A DNA stretch of 60,737 nucleotides from Myxococcota bacterium. GTDB lineage: Bacteria; Myxococcota_A; Polyangia; Polyangiales; Houyiibacteriaceae. The stretch's first letter is position 1; every line of letters begins with the position of its first letter. The notes under the pieces are model-generated. The model searched no databases. It saw nothing but the letters and a program-made list of their open reading frames with translations, and had not been told where the DNA came from. Below are positions 26,677-36,360 of the stretch, piece by piece. The stretch is from the NCBI GenBank assembly GCA_028284955.1, contig JANQQS010000157.1, forward strand, positions 1 through 60,737, given 5' to 3'. The position numbers were made by a program, and so were the translations under genes.

Positions 26677-28041
26677 GTGAAACCTGCGCGACATGTGCGA
26701 CCTCCTGGTCCGCCGCCGCTCGGCAAGAATCCCATCAAGATCTATCGGTTCGTTCGCGATTTCAGCCGAGATCCGCTCGCATTTGTGTCGGGGCGATTTC
26801 GCGCCTACGGAGACCTTTATTTCACGAACAGTCGCGGCTCTGACCTCTATGTGCTGCGTCATCCAGATCACATCCATCAAGTGCTCGTGGAACGCGCTGG
26901 GTCGTTCGCCAAACGTTCTGAAGACCTCGAGCCCATCCTGGGGCAAGGGTTGCTCACCAGCAACGGCGCGCTGTGGCGGCGACAGCGTCGTCTGATTCAG
27001 CCTTCGTTTCAGAAGCAGCGCATTGAATCGTATGCTGACATCATGCTCGACGCCGTAGAACGGATGTTCGAGCGGTGGAACACATGCCGGTCGTTCGACC
27101 TGGCCGCCGAAATGACCACCCTCACCCTAGACATTGTGTGCAAGACGCTTTTTGATTTCGATGTAAGCCACAAGACGCAGCTTGTGGCCGAAGCTATGTC
27201 CACACTTCAAGACGCGGCCACGAACCTGGCGCTCCTCCCGCCGTGGCTGCCGACGCCGTTTCACCTTCGGGCTCGCCGAGCTCTTGCGCGCCTCGACGAT
27301 ATCGTATTCGAAATGATCGATGAGGCCCGTAGCGACCTTCAGCAAGCTCGCGCACGAGATGATCTTCTGGCGCGCCTCGCTCGCGCGACCGACGAAGAGG
27401 GGCAGATGTCCCGCCAGCAGCTTCGCGATGAACTTCTTACCATGTTCCTCGCTGGCCACGAAACCACATCGCTAGCGCTTAGCTGGACGTTCTATCTGCT
27501 TTCTCGCAACCCAAACCAGCGGACGCGACTCCATCGCGAAATCGACGAAGTGCTCGGCGACCGACGGCCCGAGCCAGCGGACTTAGACCAGCTGCCATTG
27601 GTTCACCGAGTCATCGCGGAGGCGCTTCGCCTCTACCCTCCTGCGTATGTGATTCCGCGAAACTGCATCGAAGACGTAGAGATTGGCCAGTATACGATTC
27701 CCGCCGGATCCGAGCTTGTGCTGTGGGTCTGGCACTGCCATCACGACCCGCGATGGTTCGACCAGCCCGAGCGCTTCGACCCGGATCGGTTTCTTCGCGA
27801 TTCAGGGCGCATCACTCATCCCAAAGCCTATCTGCCTTTCGGATCTGGCGCGCGCACCTGCATTGGCAAACACTTCGCTACGATGGAGGCGGGCTTGCTG
27901 CTCACGCGGATCGCCCAGCGAGCCACCATTGATGTGGATCGTCGCTGGCAACCCGCGTTGCGTCCAAGGGTCACGCTCGGCCCACGAGATAAAATTCCTG
28001 CCGCTTGGCAGCTTCGCTCGCCAACGTTTGCCAGAGCGTGA
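26677..28041 (+). CDS. cytochrome P450
   Basis: A 454-residue soluble haem monooxygenase. The proline-rich start is RPPGPPPLGKNP. The oxygen-binding I-helix motif is AGHETTS near residue 265; ExxR is EALRLYP near 325; the haem ligand loop FGSGARTCIGKHFA has its Cys near 400. It resembles bacterial P450s of the CYP102-haem-domain/CYP4-like type that hydroxylate fatty acids or terpenoids; the substrate is unknown and no redox partner is nearby. The GTG at 26677 is the first start matching the family; the longer open frame crosses the tRNA and is not translated. Confidence 0.93.
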   Translation: MKPARHVRPPGPPPLGKNPIKIYRFVRDFSRDPLAFVSGRFRAYGDLYFTNSRGSDLYVLRHPDHIHQVLVERAGSFAKRSEDLEPILGQGLLTSNGALWRRQRRLIQPSFQKQRIESYADIMLDAVERMFERWNTCRSFDLAAEMTTLTLDIVCKTLFDFDVSHKTQLVAEAMSTLQDAATNLALLPPWLPTPFHLRARRALARLDDIVFEMIDEARSDLQQARARDDLLARLARATDEEGQMSRQQLRDELLTMFLAGHETTSLALSWTFYLLSRNPNQRTRLHREIDEVLGDRRPEPADLDQLPLVHRVIAEALRLYPPAYVIPRNCIEDVEIGQYTIPAGSELVLWVWHCHHDPRWFDQPERFDPDRFLRDSGRITHPKAYLPFGSGARTCIGKHFATMEAGLLLTRIAQRATIDVDRRWQPALRPRVTLGPRDKIPAAWQLRSPTFARA

Positions 28042-28067
28042 ACGAGGTGTTTGCATTCGCTGAGAGA

Positions 28068-29108
28068 CTAAGACCAGGGATTAAGAAACGGCAGGTATCG
28101 CTGGAAGAGTCGCCAGCACATGGCGTTCGCAGGATTGATGAGATGTGGAAAGTGCAACTCGTAAAGCGAATCTGCGAATGCAGAATGCACTTTCCCGAGG
28201 GCTCGAAAAAAAACCGAAGGTTGCATGCGAACATGATCTGGAAACCGAACGCAGAACCTTTGCCACACGTGTTCCTGCAACCAGTGGGTCAACGCGCCGT
28301 GAGGATGGCCTTCAAATTCCCGACAGATGTAGGGCTGATCTTTGCGCCGAATCCGCTGCATAAAATCAATTGGGATTCCGGTAGGCATGATGATCGGCTT
28401 CTTGCGCCGATGACCGCCCGGGTCGCACCACGACATCATGACGTAAATCAGCGATTTCTCGGGAGACAACGCCAAGGTGTTCGCGTAGCGAAAGCGAAGC
28501 CGCGCACCGTCTCGTTCGATGTCTTGAAGAATCGAAAAATAGAATGACGGATGGTTTTCCAGCGCAACGAACGCGCGCAGGTCATTCGTGAGATCTGACC
28601 CAAGCTCCTCGGTATGAAGTTGCGGGTCGAAGGGATTTGCATTCATCCGAGGCGCGAGCTCTTCGTGAAACCTCTTGGCGCACTGCGCTTGAATGGCTTG
28701 CAATTGGCGCTTGAAGTCCTCTCGGCACTGGGCATTTAGCGCCGACTCCACGTCAGCAACATCATTCGTTTCCGCTCGTTTCACGATTGCTAGCGCCGGA
28801 AAAAGTTTCCATGCGTCATCTTCTTCGTCGGCACTGTCTTTCAACGCGCTGTCTCGAAAACGAAGCGCAGATAGAGCGTAGGCGTTTCGGATTACCCGTG
28901 GCTCGGCCTCGGGAGAAAGTCGAGCAACCTCACAGGGTTGATCGCCAAAAGGGAGCTGGTGCTGCCTAGCGACATCCGAACACAGCGAGCGAGATATCGA
29001 AAAATAGTTATCAAAAACAGGTGCGCCGCCGACATCCGTCACCATCGACCAGCGAAAGCGAGGAAGCGAATCTCCGCGGGCGACAGGCTCATGACCCACC
29101 GTATTCAT
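28068..29108 (-). CDS. conserved-looking protein of unknown function
   Basis: A 346-residue cytoplasmic protein not recognised. There is no signal peptide or membrane span. Visible pieces include a Cys/His-containing stretch (SWCDPGGHRRKKPI near residue 232) and a C-terminal tail HFPHLINPANAMCW. Codon use is ordinary. It starts 46 bases after the MFS gene stop and is probably cotranscribed with it. It converges on the P450 gene with a 26-base gap. Confidence 0.6.
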   Translation of the reverse strand: MNTVGHEPVARGDSLPRFRWSMVTDVGGAPVFDNYFSISRSLCSDVARQHQLPFGDQPCEVARLSPEAEPRVIRNAYALSALRFRDSALKDSADEEDDAWKLFPALAIVKRAETNDVADVESALNAQCREDFKRQLQAIQAQCAKRFHEELAPRMNANPFDPQLHTEELGSDLTNDLRAFVALENHPSFYFSILQDIERDGARLRFRYANTLALSPEKSLIYVMMSWCDPGGHRRKKPIIMPTGIPIDFMQRIRRKDQPYICREFEGHPHGALTHWLQEHVWQRFCVRFPDHVRMQPSVFFRALGKVHSAFADSLYELHFPHLINPANAMCWRLFQRYLPFLNPWS

Positions 29109-29154
29109 ACCGCGTATCGTGACGACCCGTGAATGGGGAGTCGATATTTGGCTT

Positions 29155-30462
29155 CTAATAGTCAGATGAGGATTTTCTAATCGTTGGCGTATCGAATGCC
29201 GCCAAACTTGGCTTCGCAGGTAAACTTGGCTTCTCAGGCAAACTTGGCTTCTCAGGCAACGTGGATTGGTGTTTTTCCGCGCTGGCGCGTACCCACATGC
29301 AGAGCGCAAACATCATCACCGGGTAGAGCGCACACGCCCCGTACGTGGCGTCGAAGGAGGTTGCGTTTCGAAGCACGCCGAATGCATAGGAACCGAAGCC
29401 GATGCCCAGCATCAACATGGCCGTCAAGATCGAAGAAACCCGAGCTACGTCGCCATGTTCGTAATCGGAAGCCATCGCGACGGTCAGCGGAAAAAAAGCC
29501 GAACAGGCCAAACCGGCGAACAGAAATAGGAGCATGCCGCTCTTCGCGCCGACAACCGCCGGGAGGGTTAGAAATGCAAGTGCGAGCGCGAGCGGAAGCG
29601 CGAGCCACAGTCGTTCCGAGACAAACCGACGTTCAGAGACAAACCGACGTTCAGAGGCAAGCCGTCGAAGCCCAGTCGCGGCAACGATTCGCCCTCCCAC
29701 AAGCGCACACCAAAATACAGACACCGTAGAAAGAGCGGCACCTCGTTCAACCTCCCGTGCCTCGGTTAGGTATATGGCCGCCCAGTTGCTCAAGCTGGCT
29801 TCGCTTGCCGCGTAGAGAAACGCAACCATCGAACACAGCGCGAGAGGCAACGAGACACGATTCAGCGGGCGTTTTTCGAATCGAGGCTGGCTCGCCGGCT
29901 CGGCCATCGCGCCCAAGCGCAGCGCCACCGACAGCACTGCCAAAAGTGCTCCCATGGTCGTGGTGGCCGCTGGATACAACGTCCACGACGAAGCTGTTAC
30001 CAACGTACCCGCAGCGAGCGGACCGGTGATGCCTCCCGACGCAATAGACGCGTGCATGATGAGAATCGCGGTCTCCGATCTCGCGCGGAGAACCGGAGCT
30101 GGAAGCGCGTTGAGCGGGGCTGCGGAAAGGCCAAACCCCAAACCGGCGAGGCCACCCGCCACGGCAAGCATCGCCGAGGAGTAAGGAACATACTCGAGCA
30201 TCAGGAGCGCAATTTGCGAAGCGGCCGAAATGCCCGAAGCGGCCGCCAACACGCGGCCAAGCGTCCAGCGCCGACTCAGCCATCCCCCGAGCAAAGAACC
30301 GAGCACAGTGGCAACCGCTTGAGGCAAAAAGAGGCCGCCATAAGCTTCATCCGAAACACCGAATAGCGATCGGAACGACGGGGCGCATGCGGCAAACGAA
30401 GCGACCACCAGGCCCTGATGAAGCCCTGCCGCGAGCAGCGCCGCTTGCTTGAAACGAATCAT
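29155..30462 (-). CDS. MFS transporter
   Basis: A 435-residue major facilitator protein with twelve spans. The loop 2-3 signature is GGWLSRRWTLGR near residue 60. The central loop holds a repeated ERRFVSERRFVSE, and the C-terminus has four tandem six-residue units of the LPEKPS type, encoded by 18-bp DNA repeats at 29180-29265. Substrate unknown. It is divergent from a LysR regulator, the usual arrangement for an inducible exporter or importer. The ATG at 30462 sits just before span 1; an upstream ATG at 30525 is possible. Confidence 0.85.
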   Translation of the reverse strand: MIRFKQAALLAAGLHQGLVVASFAACAPSFRSLFGVSDEAYGGLFLPQAVATVLGSLLGGWLSRRWTLGRVLAAASGISAASQIALLMLEYVPYSSAMLAVAGGLAGLGFGLSAAPLNALPAPVLRARSETAILIMHASIASGGITGPLAAGTLVTASSWTLYPAATTTMGALLAVLSVALRLGAMAEPASQPRFEKRPLNRVSLPLALCSMVAFLYAASEASLSNWAAIYLTEAREVERGAALSTVSVFWCALVGGRIVAATGLRRLASERRFVSERRFVSERLWLALPLALALAFLTLPAVVGAKSGMLLFLFAGLACSAFFPLTVAMASDYEHGDVARVSSILTAMLMLGIGFGSYAFGVLRNATSFDATYGACALYPVMMFALCMWVRASAEKHQSTLPEKPSLPEKPSLPAKPSLAAFDTPTIRKSSSDY

Positions 30463-30525
30463 CCGTCGCGTCTCGGAGGCTGTCGAGCAGTCATGTGCGG
30501 GATGGTAGAGCGGTTCCCCCACCAT

Positions 30526-30646
30526 TGCGACGGGGTGGAACTAATCCACTGATTTCAATGTCTTATAACCATTAGCCGATGTAATCGTGATATTCGCATA
30601 GCTAATGCACTTCGCTCGAGCGGCGACTAAATTGGTTGGCGACCGA
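30526..30646. promoter_or_regulatory. LysR/MFS divergent control region
   Basis: AT-rich by local standards. It contains an inverted repeat ATTAGC...GCTAAT spanning about 30572-30606, and a LysR-type T-N11-A candidate in the TTATAACC region. Autoregulation plus control of the divergent transporter is the family's usual scheme. Confidence 0.45.
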
Positions 30647-31516
30647 ATGAAAGAGAAAAACCGCGAACGGATCGATATCGCTGCGATTCGCACATATCTG
30701 GAAGTCTGCGAACACGGCAGCTTCACGCACGCGGCAAGGAGTCTTGGCAAAACGCAATCCGCCGTAAGCCAGCAGCTTCATCGATTGGAAGCCGATCTGG
30801 GACAAGATCTTTTCCGTTGGGACCGAAGACGTTTCGCCCTGACTCCCGCCGGCGAGATTCTCCGCGACTACGGCGCGCAGATCGTTGCGCTCGTGGACGA
30901 GGCCACGCGCCGCATCGAGGATTCGGGCCAACCGGTGACCGTTCGACTCGGAACGAACCAGTCCCGAGCGTCGCAACAATGCGGGCGCCTGCTCAGGCGG
31001 CTACAGGAGTGCAGCCCGCCGATTCGGTTTACGCTCAAAGTGGCCCCGAGCCGCGAGCTGTTCACTGCACTCCAAAGCGGTCACCTCGATGTCGTGGTGG
31101 CTCTGCCTCATCCCGAGTTTCCCCGCGGAGAACTCCTGCGGCGAGACCAGCTGCACTGGGTACGAGGGCCAGATTTTTCATGGAGTGGAGACGAACCGCT
31201 GCCCCTCGTGTTGACCACTGAAGGAAGCCCGTTCCGGCCCATCGTGCTGGACGAACTCACGCGGCGCGGGTTTCGCTGGAATGTGACCATGTCCAACAAC
31301 AACTTGTTGGCTCGGCAAGGCGCGGTGGTTTCCGGAGTGGGCATCGCACCGATGCTGCCCTCAGAAATCGTCCCCCCTATGGTACCTTGCGCCGATGAAT
31401 ACAGCCTCCCCCCGCTTCCTGAACCAGAGCTCTGTTTGTATTTTCGACCGTCCGCGAATGTCCGTCGCGACGACTTGCGAGAGGTCATTCACGACGTCTT
31501 CGCCGATCAGTCGTAG
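30647..31516 (+). CDS. LysR-family transcriptional regulator
   Basis: A 289-residue regulator. The winged helix-turn-helix is at residues 10-70 (IRTYLEVCEHGSFTHAARSL, then KTQSAVSQQLHRLE), followed by a LysR effector-binding domain. It is divergent from the MFS gene, its likely target. The ATG at 30605 would add 14 residues; the internal ATG gives the usual family N-terminus. Its last 59 bases overlap the next gene in another frame. Confidence 0.9.
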   Translation: MKEKNRERIDIAAIRTYLEVCEHGSFTHAARSLGKTQSAVSQQLHRLEADLGQDLFRWDRRRFALTPAGEILRDYGAQIVALVDEATRRIEDSGQPVTVRLGTNQSRASQQCGRLLRRLQECSPPIRFTLKVAPSRELFTALQSGHLDVVVALPHPEFPRGELLRRDQLHWVRGPDFSWSGDEPLPLVLTTEGSPFRPIVLDELTRRGFRWNVTMSNNNLLARQGAVVSGVGIAPMLPSEIVPPMVPCADEYSLPPLPEPELCLYFRPSANVRRDDLREVIHDVFADQS

Positions 31517-32906
31517 TTTCGTTTTTTTGCTCGTGAGCGCGTGTATTTTGGCATGCAGCGGCGAGAAGCGAGACGAGGCGTCTCCGAATCGAGAACCGCT
31601 TGAGGCGCCTGCAGCATCCGCAACGCGGTCGACGGGAACCTCGTCGACTGCCAAGGTGCGCACCCCTTCCTCCCCACCAAACGACCAGGTGTCCGGCGAG
31701 GGCTCGTCGAGCGACCGACCCCCTAGCGAAGAGGCCGCTGCGAAGCGCGCGACGCATCCTCCCTGCAACCAACCAGAGTTATGGCTTGCCGAGCACGCCC
31801 GAACCGACGTTGCGCGCGCGTTTTGTACGCATTGCGAATCGAATGCCGCGTCGTGCGACAAACGAACGACGCGAACAAACTCACCGTCGTTGCTTTTCGC
31901 TCCAGGGCGAAGCGACCAAGTTGGTTGCAAAGACTTGGAGTACGCCACCGTCGCGGTGCCCGCCTACCTCGGCGTAGAGGTTACGGACGCGTATTGGAAA
32001 CCCTATTTTTCCCGTCAGGGATGGTATCGATGGTTTCCGCCGATTCCCGAAATGAGCGCCAAACGTCTCCCTGAGGTCGCCCGACGCAACTTGGCCTGGT
32101 TGAACCGCGAGCTACTCAAGTGCAAGAAGGATCGTTCTCGTCACGTATCGCGTTCGCATCGCACCGCCATCACGGACTGGTTTCGAAACCTCAAAGAAGG
32201 AAATATCAAACTACCGCAATCGCTCTATGCCGATTGCCGACCCACGCAGCGCGAAGAAGCAACGCGTTGGCTCCGCAACCGTCATCTCTTTCGATTCAAC
32301 GAGCGGACGCGGGCCTACTACGACGAGGACCATCTCTGCGGTCCAGAGCAACTTGAACCAGGAGCCAGTTTCGTCACCGTACATACAAGCTCACCGGACA
32401 TTAGCTGCGTCGACTGGGATGCTGACGAGGATAACCCAGACGCAGAGTGTGGACCGTTTGAATGGATCAGCTTCGTGTTTGACAAAGCAGGAAAGATGTC
32501 CGGCCTCAGTGTCGTCGCTGCCGCGTGTCCGTTCGTCTATGTGCGCGATGCGTCCGGCGAGACGCATCGTGTTGGCGAGATCTTGCGAAACCTTCCCACC
32601 AAGCGGCATGAGCGCGAGCAATCGTTGACGTTGCCAGAAATCGCCGATGCCCAGGAATCGCTGCGGGTGACCATCGCGGAAGAAAAATCAGAAACAACGT
32701 ATTTGAACTTCGTGGCCCTTGAGGTGCGGGGCCAGCAGATTCTGCCGGACCAATGCCTAGGCGATCGAGCGCCCAGTTATTGTGTGGCAGACGAGCGTTA
32801 CAAGGTTCTCGAGAAGGGTGAACACCTAGATCTCAGTTTTTCAATGCCGCGTCCGAATGGCCCCCTGCGATTGATCGCGAAGGGCTACTACGAAGCGCGA
32901 CGCTAG
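31458..32906 (+). CDS. large lipoprotein of unknown function
   Basis: A 482-residue protein. Its signal sequence SFVFLLVSAC fits a lipobox, followed by a long Ser/Pro/Glu-rich linker (about 40-105) and a Cys-rich globular part (NQPELWLAEHA, FCTHCES, CGPEQLEPG, CVDWDADEDN, CGPFEW). No known domain was recognised. It overlaps the LysR gene by 59 bases. An ATG at 31395 gives a longer version. It is followed by a 197-base gap. Confidence 0.65.
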   Translation: MSVATTCERSFTTSSPISRSFVFLLVSACILACSGEKRDEASPNREPLEAPAASATRSTGTSSTAKVRTPSSPPNDQVSGEGSSSDRPPSEEAAAKRATHPPCNQPELWLAEHARTDVARAFCTHCESNAASCDKRTTRTNSPSLLFAPGRSDQVGCKDLEYATVAVPAYLGVEVTDAYWKPYFSRQGWYRWFPPIPEMSAKRLPEVARRNLAWLNRELLKCKKDRSRHVSRSHRTAITDWFRNLKEGNIKLPQSLYADCRPTQREEATRWLRNRHLFRFNERTRAYYDEDHLCGPEQLEPGASFVTVHTSSPDISCVDWDADEDNPDAECGPFEWISFVFDKAGKMSGLSVVAAACPFVYVRDASGETHRVGEILRNLPTKRHEREQSLTLPEIADAQESLRVTIAEEKSETTYLNFVALEVRGQQILPDQCLGDRAPSYCVADERYKVLEKGEHLDLSFSMPRPNGPLRLIAKGYYEARR

Positions 32907-33103
32907 ACTGGGTCCGTCGGCGTAGCTGCTCGCCAACCGTCGGCGCGCGCCCTCGCATCAAGGCTGCGAGGTCAAAAACCGCCAATATTTTCGCGGCATA
33001 GAGCCCGGCACGTATCCTGCTGAACAACCGTCGGGCATCGAGTGAACTCGATCGCGAGACTTATGTTTTCAAGAATTTTCTGCAAGAGGGGATAGGGGAC
33101 GAC

Positions 33104-33943
33104 ATGAACGTCGAGGCCTTAATGAACAAGCTTACCGAAGAAGGGATCAACATCGGGCTAAAGCTGCTCGGAGCGATCGCACTTTGGATTCTCGGTCGCT
33201 GGCTAATTCGGCTTGCGCTCCGACTGATCGACCGCTCGATGCGCCGAGCGAGTATGGACGCCACGCTCCAAACCTACGTGGTCAGCTCTCTCGGCGTCGT
33301 GCTCAACATCGCGTTAGTCGTCGCGATACTCGGCTTCTTCGGCGTCGAGACGACGTCCTTCGCGGCGATGCTCGCCGCGGCCGGCGTAGCCATCGGCATG
33401 GCGTGGTCCGGGTTGCTTGCAAACTTCGCCGCGGGCGTTTTTCTGGTAGTTTTACGACCATTCCGCGTTGGAGATTTCGTTTCTGCGGGCGGAGTAACAG
33501 GAACCGTAGTGGAAGTGGGTCTGTTCGTTACCGCGATCAACACCATGGACAATGTGCGCACGCTGATCGGCAACAACAAAGTATTCTCCGAAAACATTCA
33601 GAACTTCAGCACGAACGCGTACCGGCGAGTCGATCTCGTCGCCCAACTGAGCCACGGAACAGATCACGACCGAGCGATCGACGCGCTTCGCGGCCGGATT
33701 TCAACCATCGCAAACGTTCTTGGCGATCCGGGGCCCGATTTTGAGATTCTGGAGTTCAACTTGGCGGGCCCAGTGCTCGCAGTACGCCCCTATTGCCACA
33801 CCGACCACTACTGGCAGGTCTACTTCGATACCAATCGGGCCATCCGCGAAGAGTTCGGGAAGGCTGGATTCTCGACTCCAGAAACGCATCACATGGTTCG
33901 TGGCGCTGGTGGCATGGCTGTGAACACCAACGCTTCCCGCTGA
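33104..33943 (+). CDS. small-conductance mechanosensitive channel (MscS)
   Basis: A 279-residue channel of nearly the canonical E. coli size. Three membrane helices lead to the pore helix with glycine/alanine packing (AMLAAAGVAIGMAWSGLL, NFAAGVFLV), then the beta domain with RPFRVGDFV and LIGNNKVFS. It protects cells from osmotic downshock. AGGGGATAGGGGACGAC precedes the ATG. It differs from the split, ATPase-linked MscS at 371-1300. Confidence 0.93.
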   Translation: MNVEALMNKLTEEGINIGLKLLGAIALWILGRWLIRLALRLIDRSMRRASMDATLQTYVVSSLGVVLNIALVVAILGFFGVETTSFAAMLAAAGVAIGMAWSGLLANFAAGVFLVVLRPFRVGDFVSAGGVTGTVVEVGLFVTAINTMDNVRTLIGNNKVFSENIQNFSTNAYRRVDLVAQLSHGTDHDRAIDALRGRISTIANVLGDPGPDFEILEFNLAGPVLAVRPYCHTDHYWQVYFDTNRAIREEFGKAGFSTPETHHMVRGAGGMAVNTNASR

Positions 33944-34073
33944 GGTTGGATGGAGATCGTGCCACGCGCCGGCCCAAAGCACGGTGCCGGCCTCGGTGCG
34001 GAATGGCTGCCGCAGAGCGCAGTACAACTTTGCCCATCATCGATGTCGGTGGGCCAATATTAAGGAGAACAAA

Positions 34074-34487
34074 ATGAAAACCCAGTACCTACTTATCTTA
34101 ACTGTGCTCGCGGCTACTCTTAGTTTCGGCTGCGGGGGTCCGACGAAGTATGTCCTCGCAGGAACGGAGAAAAGCCTGGGAACCGACGGTGAGCTTGTGG
34201 TGGAAAAGACCGAGACCAACTACACGGTCAACTTGGAGCTCGAGCACCTTCCGCCTCCGAATCGCGTGATGAACAACGCAACCGCCTATGTCACGTGGAT
34301 GACGGTCGAAGGCCAACCAGCACGCCAACTCGGGCAGCTCGACTACGACGAAGGGGACCGCAAGGGCGAGTTGCACGCGACCACCGTGGAGCGAAAATAC
34401 CGCGTATTGGTGACCGCCGAAGAAAACCCGGGAACGACCTCGCCCAGCGACGTCGTTGTGGCCCGACACTTTGTAGACGTTGAATAG
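34074..34487 (+). CDS. small lipoprotein
   Basis: A 137-residue lipoprotein with lipobox LSFGC at residues 16-20 and a strong AAGGAGAACAAA before the ATG. The mature part looks like one beta sandwich (TNYTVNLELEHLPPPNRV, AYVTWMTVEGQPARQLG). No family recognised. It ends VDVE-stop; these last codons are repeated in tandem (34473-34544), leading into the cyclase gene. It may belong to the same transcript as the cyclase. Confidence 0.75.
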   Translation: MKTQYLLILTVLAATLSFGCGGPTKYVLAGTEKSLGTDGELVVEKTETNYTVNLELEHLPPPNRVMNNATAYVTWMTVEGQPARQLGQLDYDEGDRKGELHATTVERKYRVLVTAEENPGTTSPSDVVVARHFVDVE

Positions 34488-34544
34488 AGCGTAGACGTCG
34501 AATAGAGCGTGGACGTCGAATAGAGCGTAGACGTCGAATAGGGA
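34473..34544 (+). repeat. 4 x 18-bp tandem repeat spanning a stop codon
   Basis: Units of GTAGACGTCGAATAGAGC with few changes. The first contains the VDVE-TAG end of the upstream lipoprotein; the others repeat the same codons and TAG in frame. The last unit merges into the GGGAG Shine-Dalgarno of the cyclase gene. Confidence 0.92.
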
Positions 34545-34548
34545 GTAG

Positions 34549-36360
34549 ATGATGCAAGCCAACGCTGCGTCGACAGACAGGCATTCGTCGGCGCAGCTTG
34601 GCTCGCAACCCCTTGCTCGCGTGCCGATTTCGTTCCGCACCAAGCTCGTCGTGCTCGGAACAACCCTTTCGGTCGCCCCTCTTCTCGTCGCTGGCCCGCT
34701 GATCGTGCGAGAAACCGAGGCGCATATGCAACGCGCGACGCGCGAGCTCCAGATTGCTATCGCGTCAGACGTGGTCCGAACCATCGAAGTCGAGCTCACA
34801 AACGCGCAAGACGACTTGGATGGGGTCGGCCGGACATTGGTAAGCCCCGAGCTCAGTGAAAAGCAAGCCTTGAGCCTCGCCATTCGTTTCGTCGAGTCGA
34901 GCGAGACGCTCGACCATGCGGCCGTGTACTCCGAACACGGGTCGCTGATCGATACGATTCGAGAGCGCGATGTAGACGTTGTGATGGATCAGAATCTGAG
35001 CGGACAAACCATGAGGCGCTCCGCGAAACTCGGTTCCGTTCTGGGACAAGTTCGGCAAAAAAACGGAATGCGCGTGCCCTTGGTCGTGCCCTTTCGAATC
35101 GACGATCGAATACGCGGATACGTTGCAAGCTGGCTGAGGTTGTCGCCGATTCAGCAGCGGGTGGTGGAGCTCGCCGGAGCCCACCTCGAATCGGCAGATG
35201 AAGTCTCGGACCACATCTTCGTCATCGATGAGTCCTTTCGCGTGCTCGCTCACGCCGATCCGGAACAAGTCGGCAGCACATATGCTAAGCGAGGCATCCT
35301 GCGAAACATCGGTCGCAGCCATATCTCAGGCGGCGCGCTACCTCCGTTGTCCGCAGAATATCGTTGGCAGGGCCGGAAGATGGTCGGCACGCTGATCAGT
35401 CTGCAGGGACGCCCCTGGGCCGCCGTGGTGCAGATTCCGAGAAGAGTGGCTTACGGCTCGGTGCGTACGGTCAAGACGTACATCTACTCGACCATCGGCA
35501 TCGCGGTACTGCTCGCAATGATCGCAGCGTTCGTCTTTGCGCGACGGATCGCGCGCCCAATCCGGATACTGTCCGCATACGCGAAAGAGCTGGCCGAACG
35601 AAAGTTCGACAAACGCGTCACCGTAAATACTCGGGATGAGCTTTCGCTCCTCGGCGACGCGATGAGTGCCGCAGCGGAAGAGCTCGAGCACAGCGAGCAG
35701 GCGATGCAGCAAGAAATCGCCATTCGAAATGACCTCGGCCGATACTTACCAGGAGACCTGGTAGACAAAGTGGTTCGTCGCGAGCAAGACATGGCGCTCG
35801 GAGGAAACCGACGAGAGATCACGATTCTTTTTGCTGATGTAGTGTCGTTTACTCCGCTTACCGCGAAGCTTTCCGCGGAACAGGTTGTGTCGCTACTAAA
35901 CGATCTGTTTACGATTCTCACTGAAATCGTCTTCCGGCACCGCGGAACTGTCGACAAATTCATCGGGGACTGCGTGATGGCGCTATGGGGCGCTCCGCAA
36001 ACCGATCCGAACCATGCTTCCTCGGCGCTTTCCGCGGCGGAAGAAATGATGCGATGGCTCGAAGCCGGCAACGAACGCTGGCTGGATCAGCACGGAGTCA
36101 CGATCCAGCTTGCGATCGGGGTTCACAGCGGCGAAGCGATCGTAGGGAACGTCGGTTCGGAAACGCGCATGGAATACACCGCCATCGGCGATACGGTGAA
36201 CGTTGCGGCGCGCCTGGAGAGCATCGCGCGCCCCGGGCAAATCCTGACCACGCGTGACACCTATGAACTCGCGGGCTCCCAGTTCGAGTTTGCAGACATT
36301 GGCAATCGAACGCTGAGCGGCCGAGCCTCGCCGATCTATCTGTTCGAGCTCCGCGTATGA
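34549..36360 (+). CDS. sensor-linked class III adenylate/guanylate cyclase
   Basis: A 603-residue membrane receptor cyclase. Order: membrane span near 30-50; periplasmic Cache-like sensor (about 55-300); second span (YIYSTIGIAVLLAMIAAFVF near 310); HAMP (RRIARPIRILSAYAKELAE); then a cyclase domain (about 420-600) with ILFADVVSFTPLTAK and its metal-binding Asp, VDKFIGDCVMALWG with the second Asp, and YTAIGDTVNVAARLE. It makes cAMP or cGMP in response to an external signal. The TGA overlaps the ATG of the kinase gene. Confidence 0.92.
   Translation: MMQANAASTDRHSSAQLGSQPLARVPISFRTKLVVLGTTLSVAPLLVAGPLIVRETEAHMQRATRELQIAIASDVVRTIEVELTNAQDDLDGVGRTLVSPELSEKQALSLAIRFVESSETLDHAAVYSEHGSLIDTIRERDVDVVMDQNLSGQTMRRSAKLGSVLGQVRQKNGMRVPLVVPFRIDDRIRGYVASWLRLSPIQQRVVELAGAHLESADEVSDHIFVIDESFRVLAHADPEQVGSTYAKRGILRNIGRSHISGGALPPLSAEYRWQGRKMVGTLISLQGRPWAAVVQIPRRVAYGSVRTVKTYIYSTIGIAVLLAMIAAFVFARRIARPIRILSAYAKELAERKFDKRVTVNTRDELSLLGDAMSAAAEELEHSEQAMQQEIAIRNDLGRYLPGDLVDKVVRREQDMALGGNRREITILFADVVSFTPLTAKLSAEQVVSLLNDLFTILTEIVFRHRGTVDKFIGDCVMALWGAPQTDPNHASSALSAAEEMMRWLEAGNERWLDQHGVTIQLAIGVHSGEAIVGNVGSETRMEYTAIGDTVNVAARLESIARPGQILTTRDTYELAGSQFEFADIGNRTLSGRASPIYLFELRV

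Noticed and set aside
34343-34663. Leftward frame with YSLFDVYALFDVHALF-type repeats
   Set aside because: It is the reverse reading of the 18-bp stop-codon repeat between the lipoprotein and cyclase genes.
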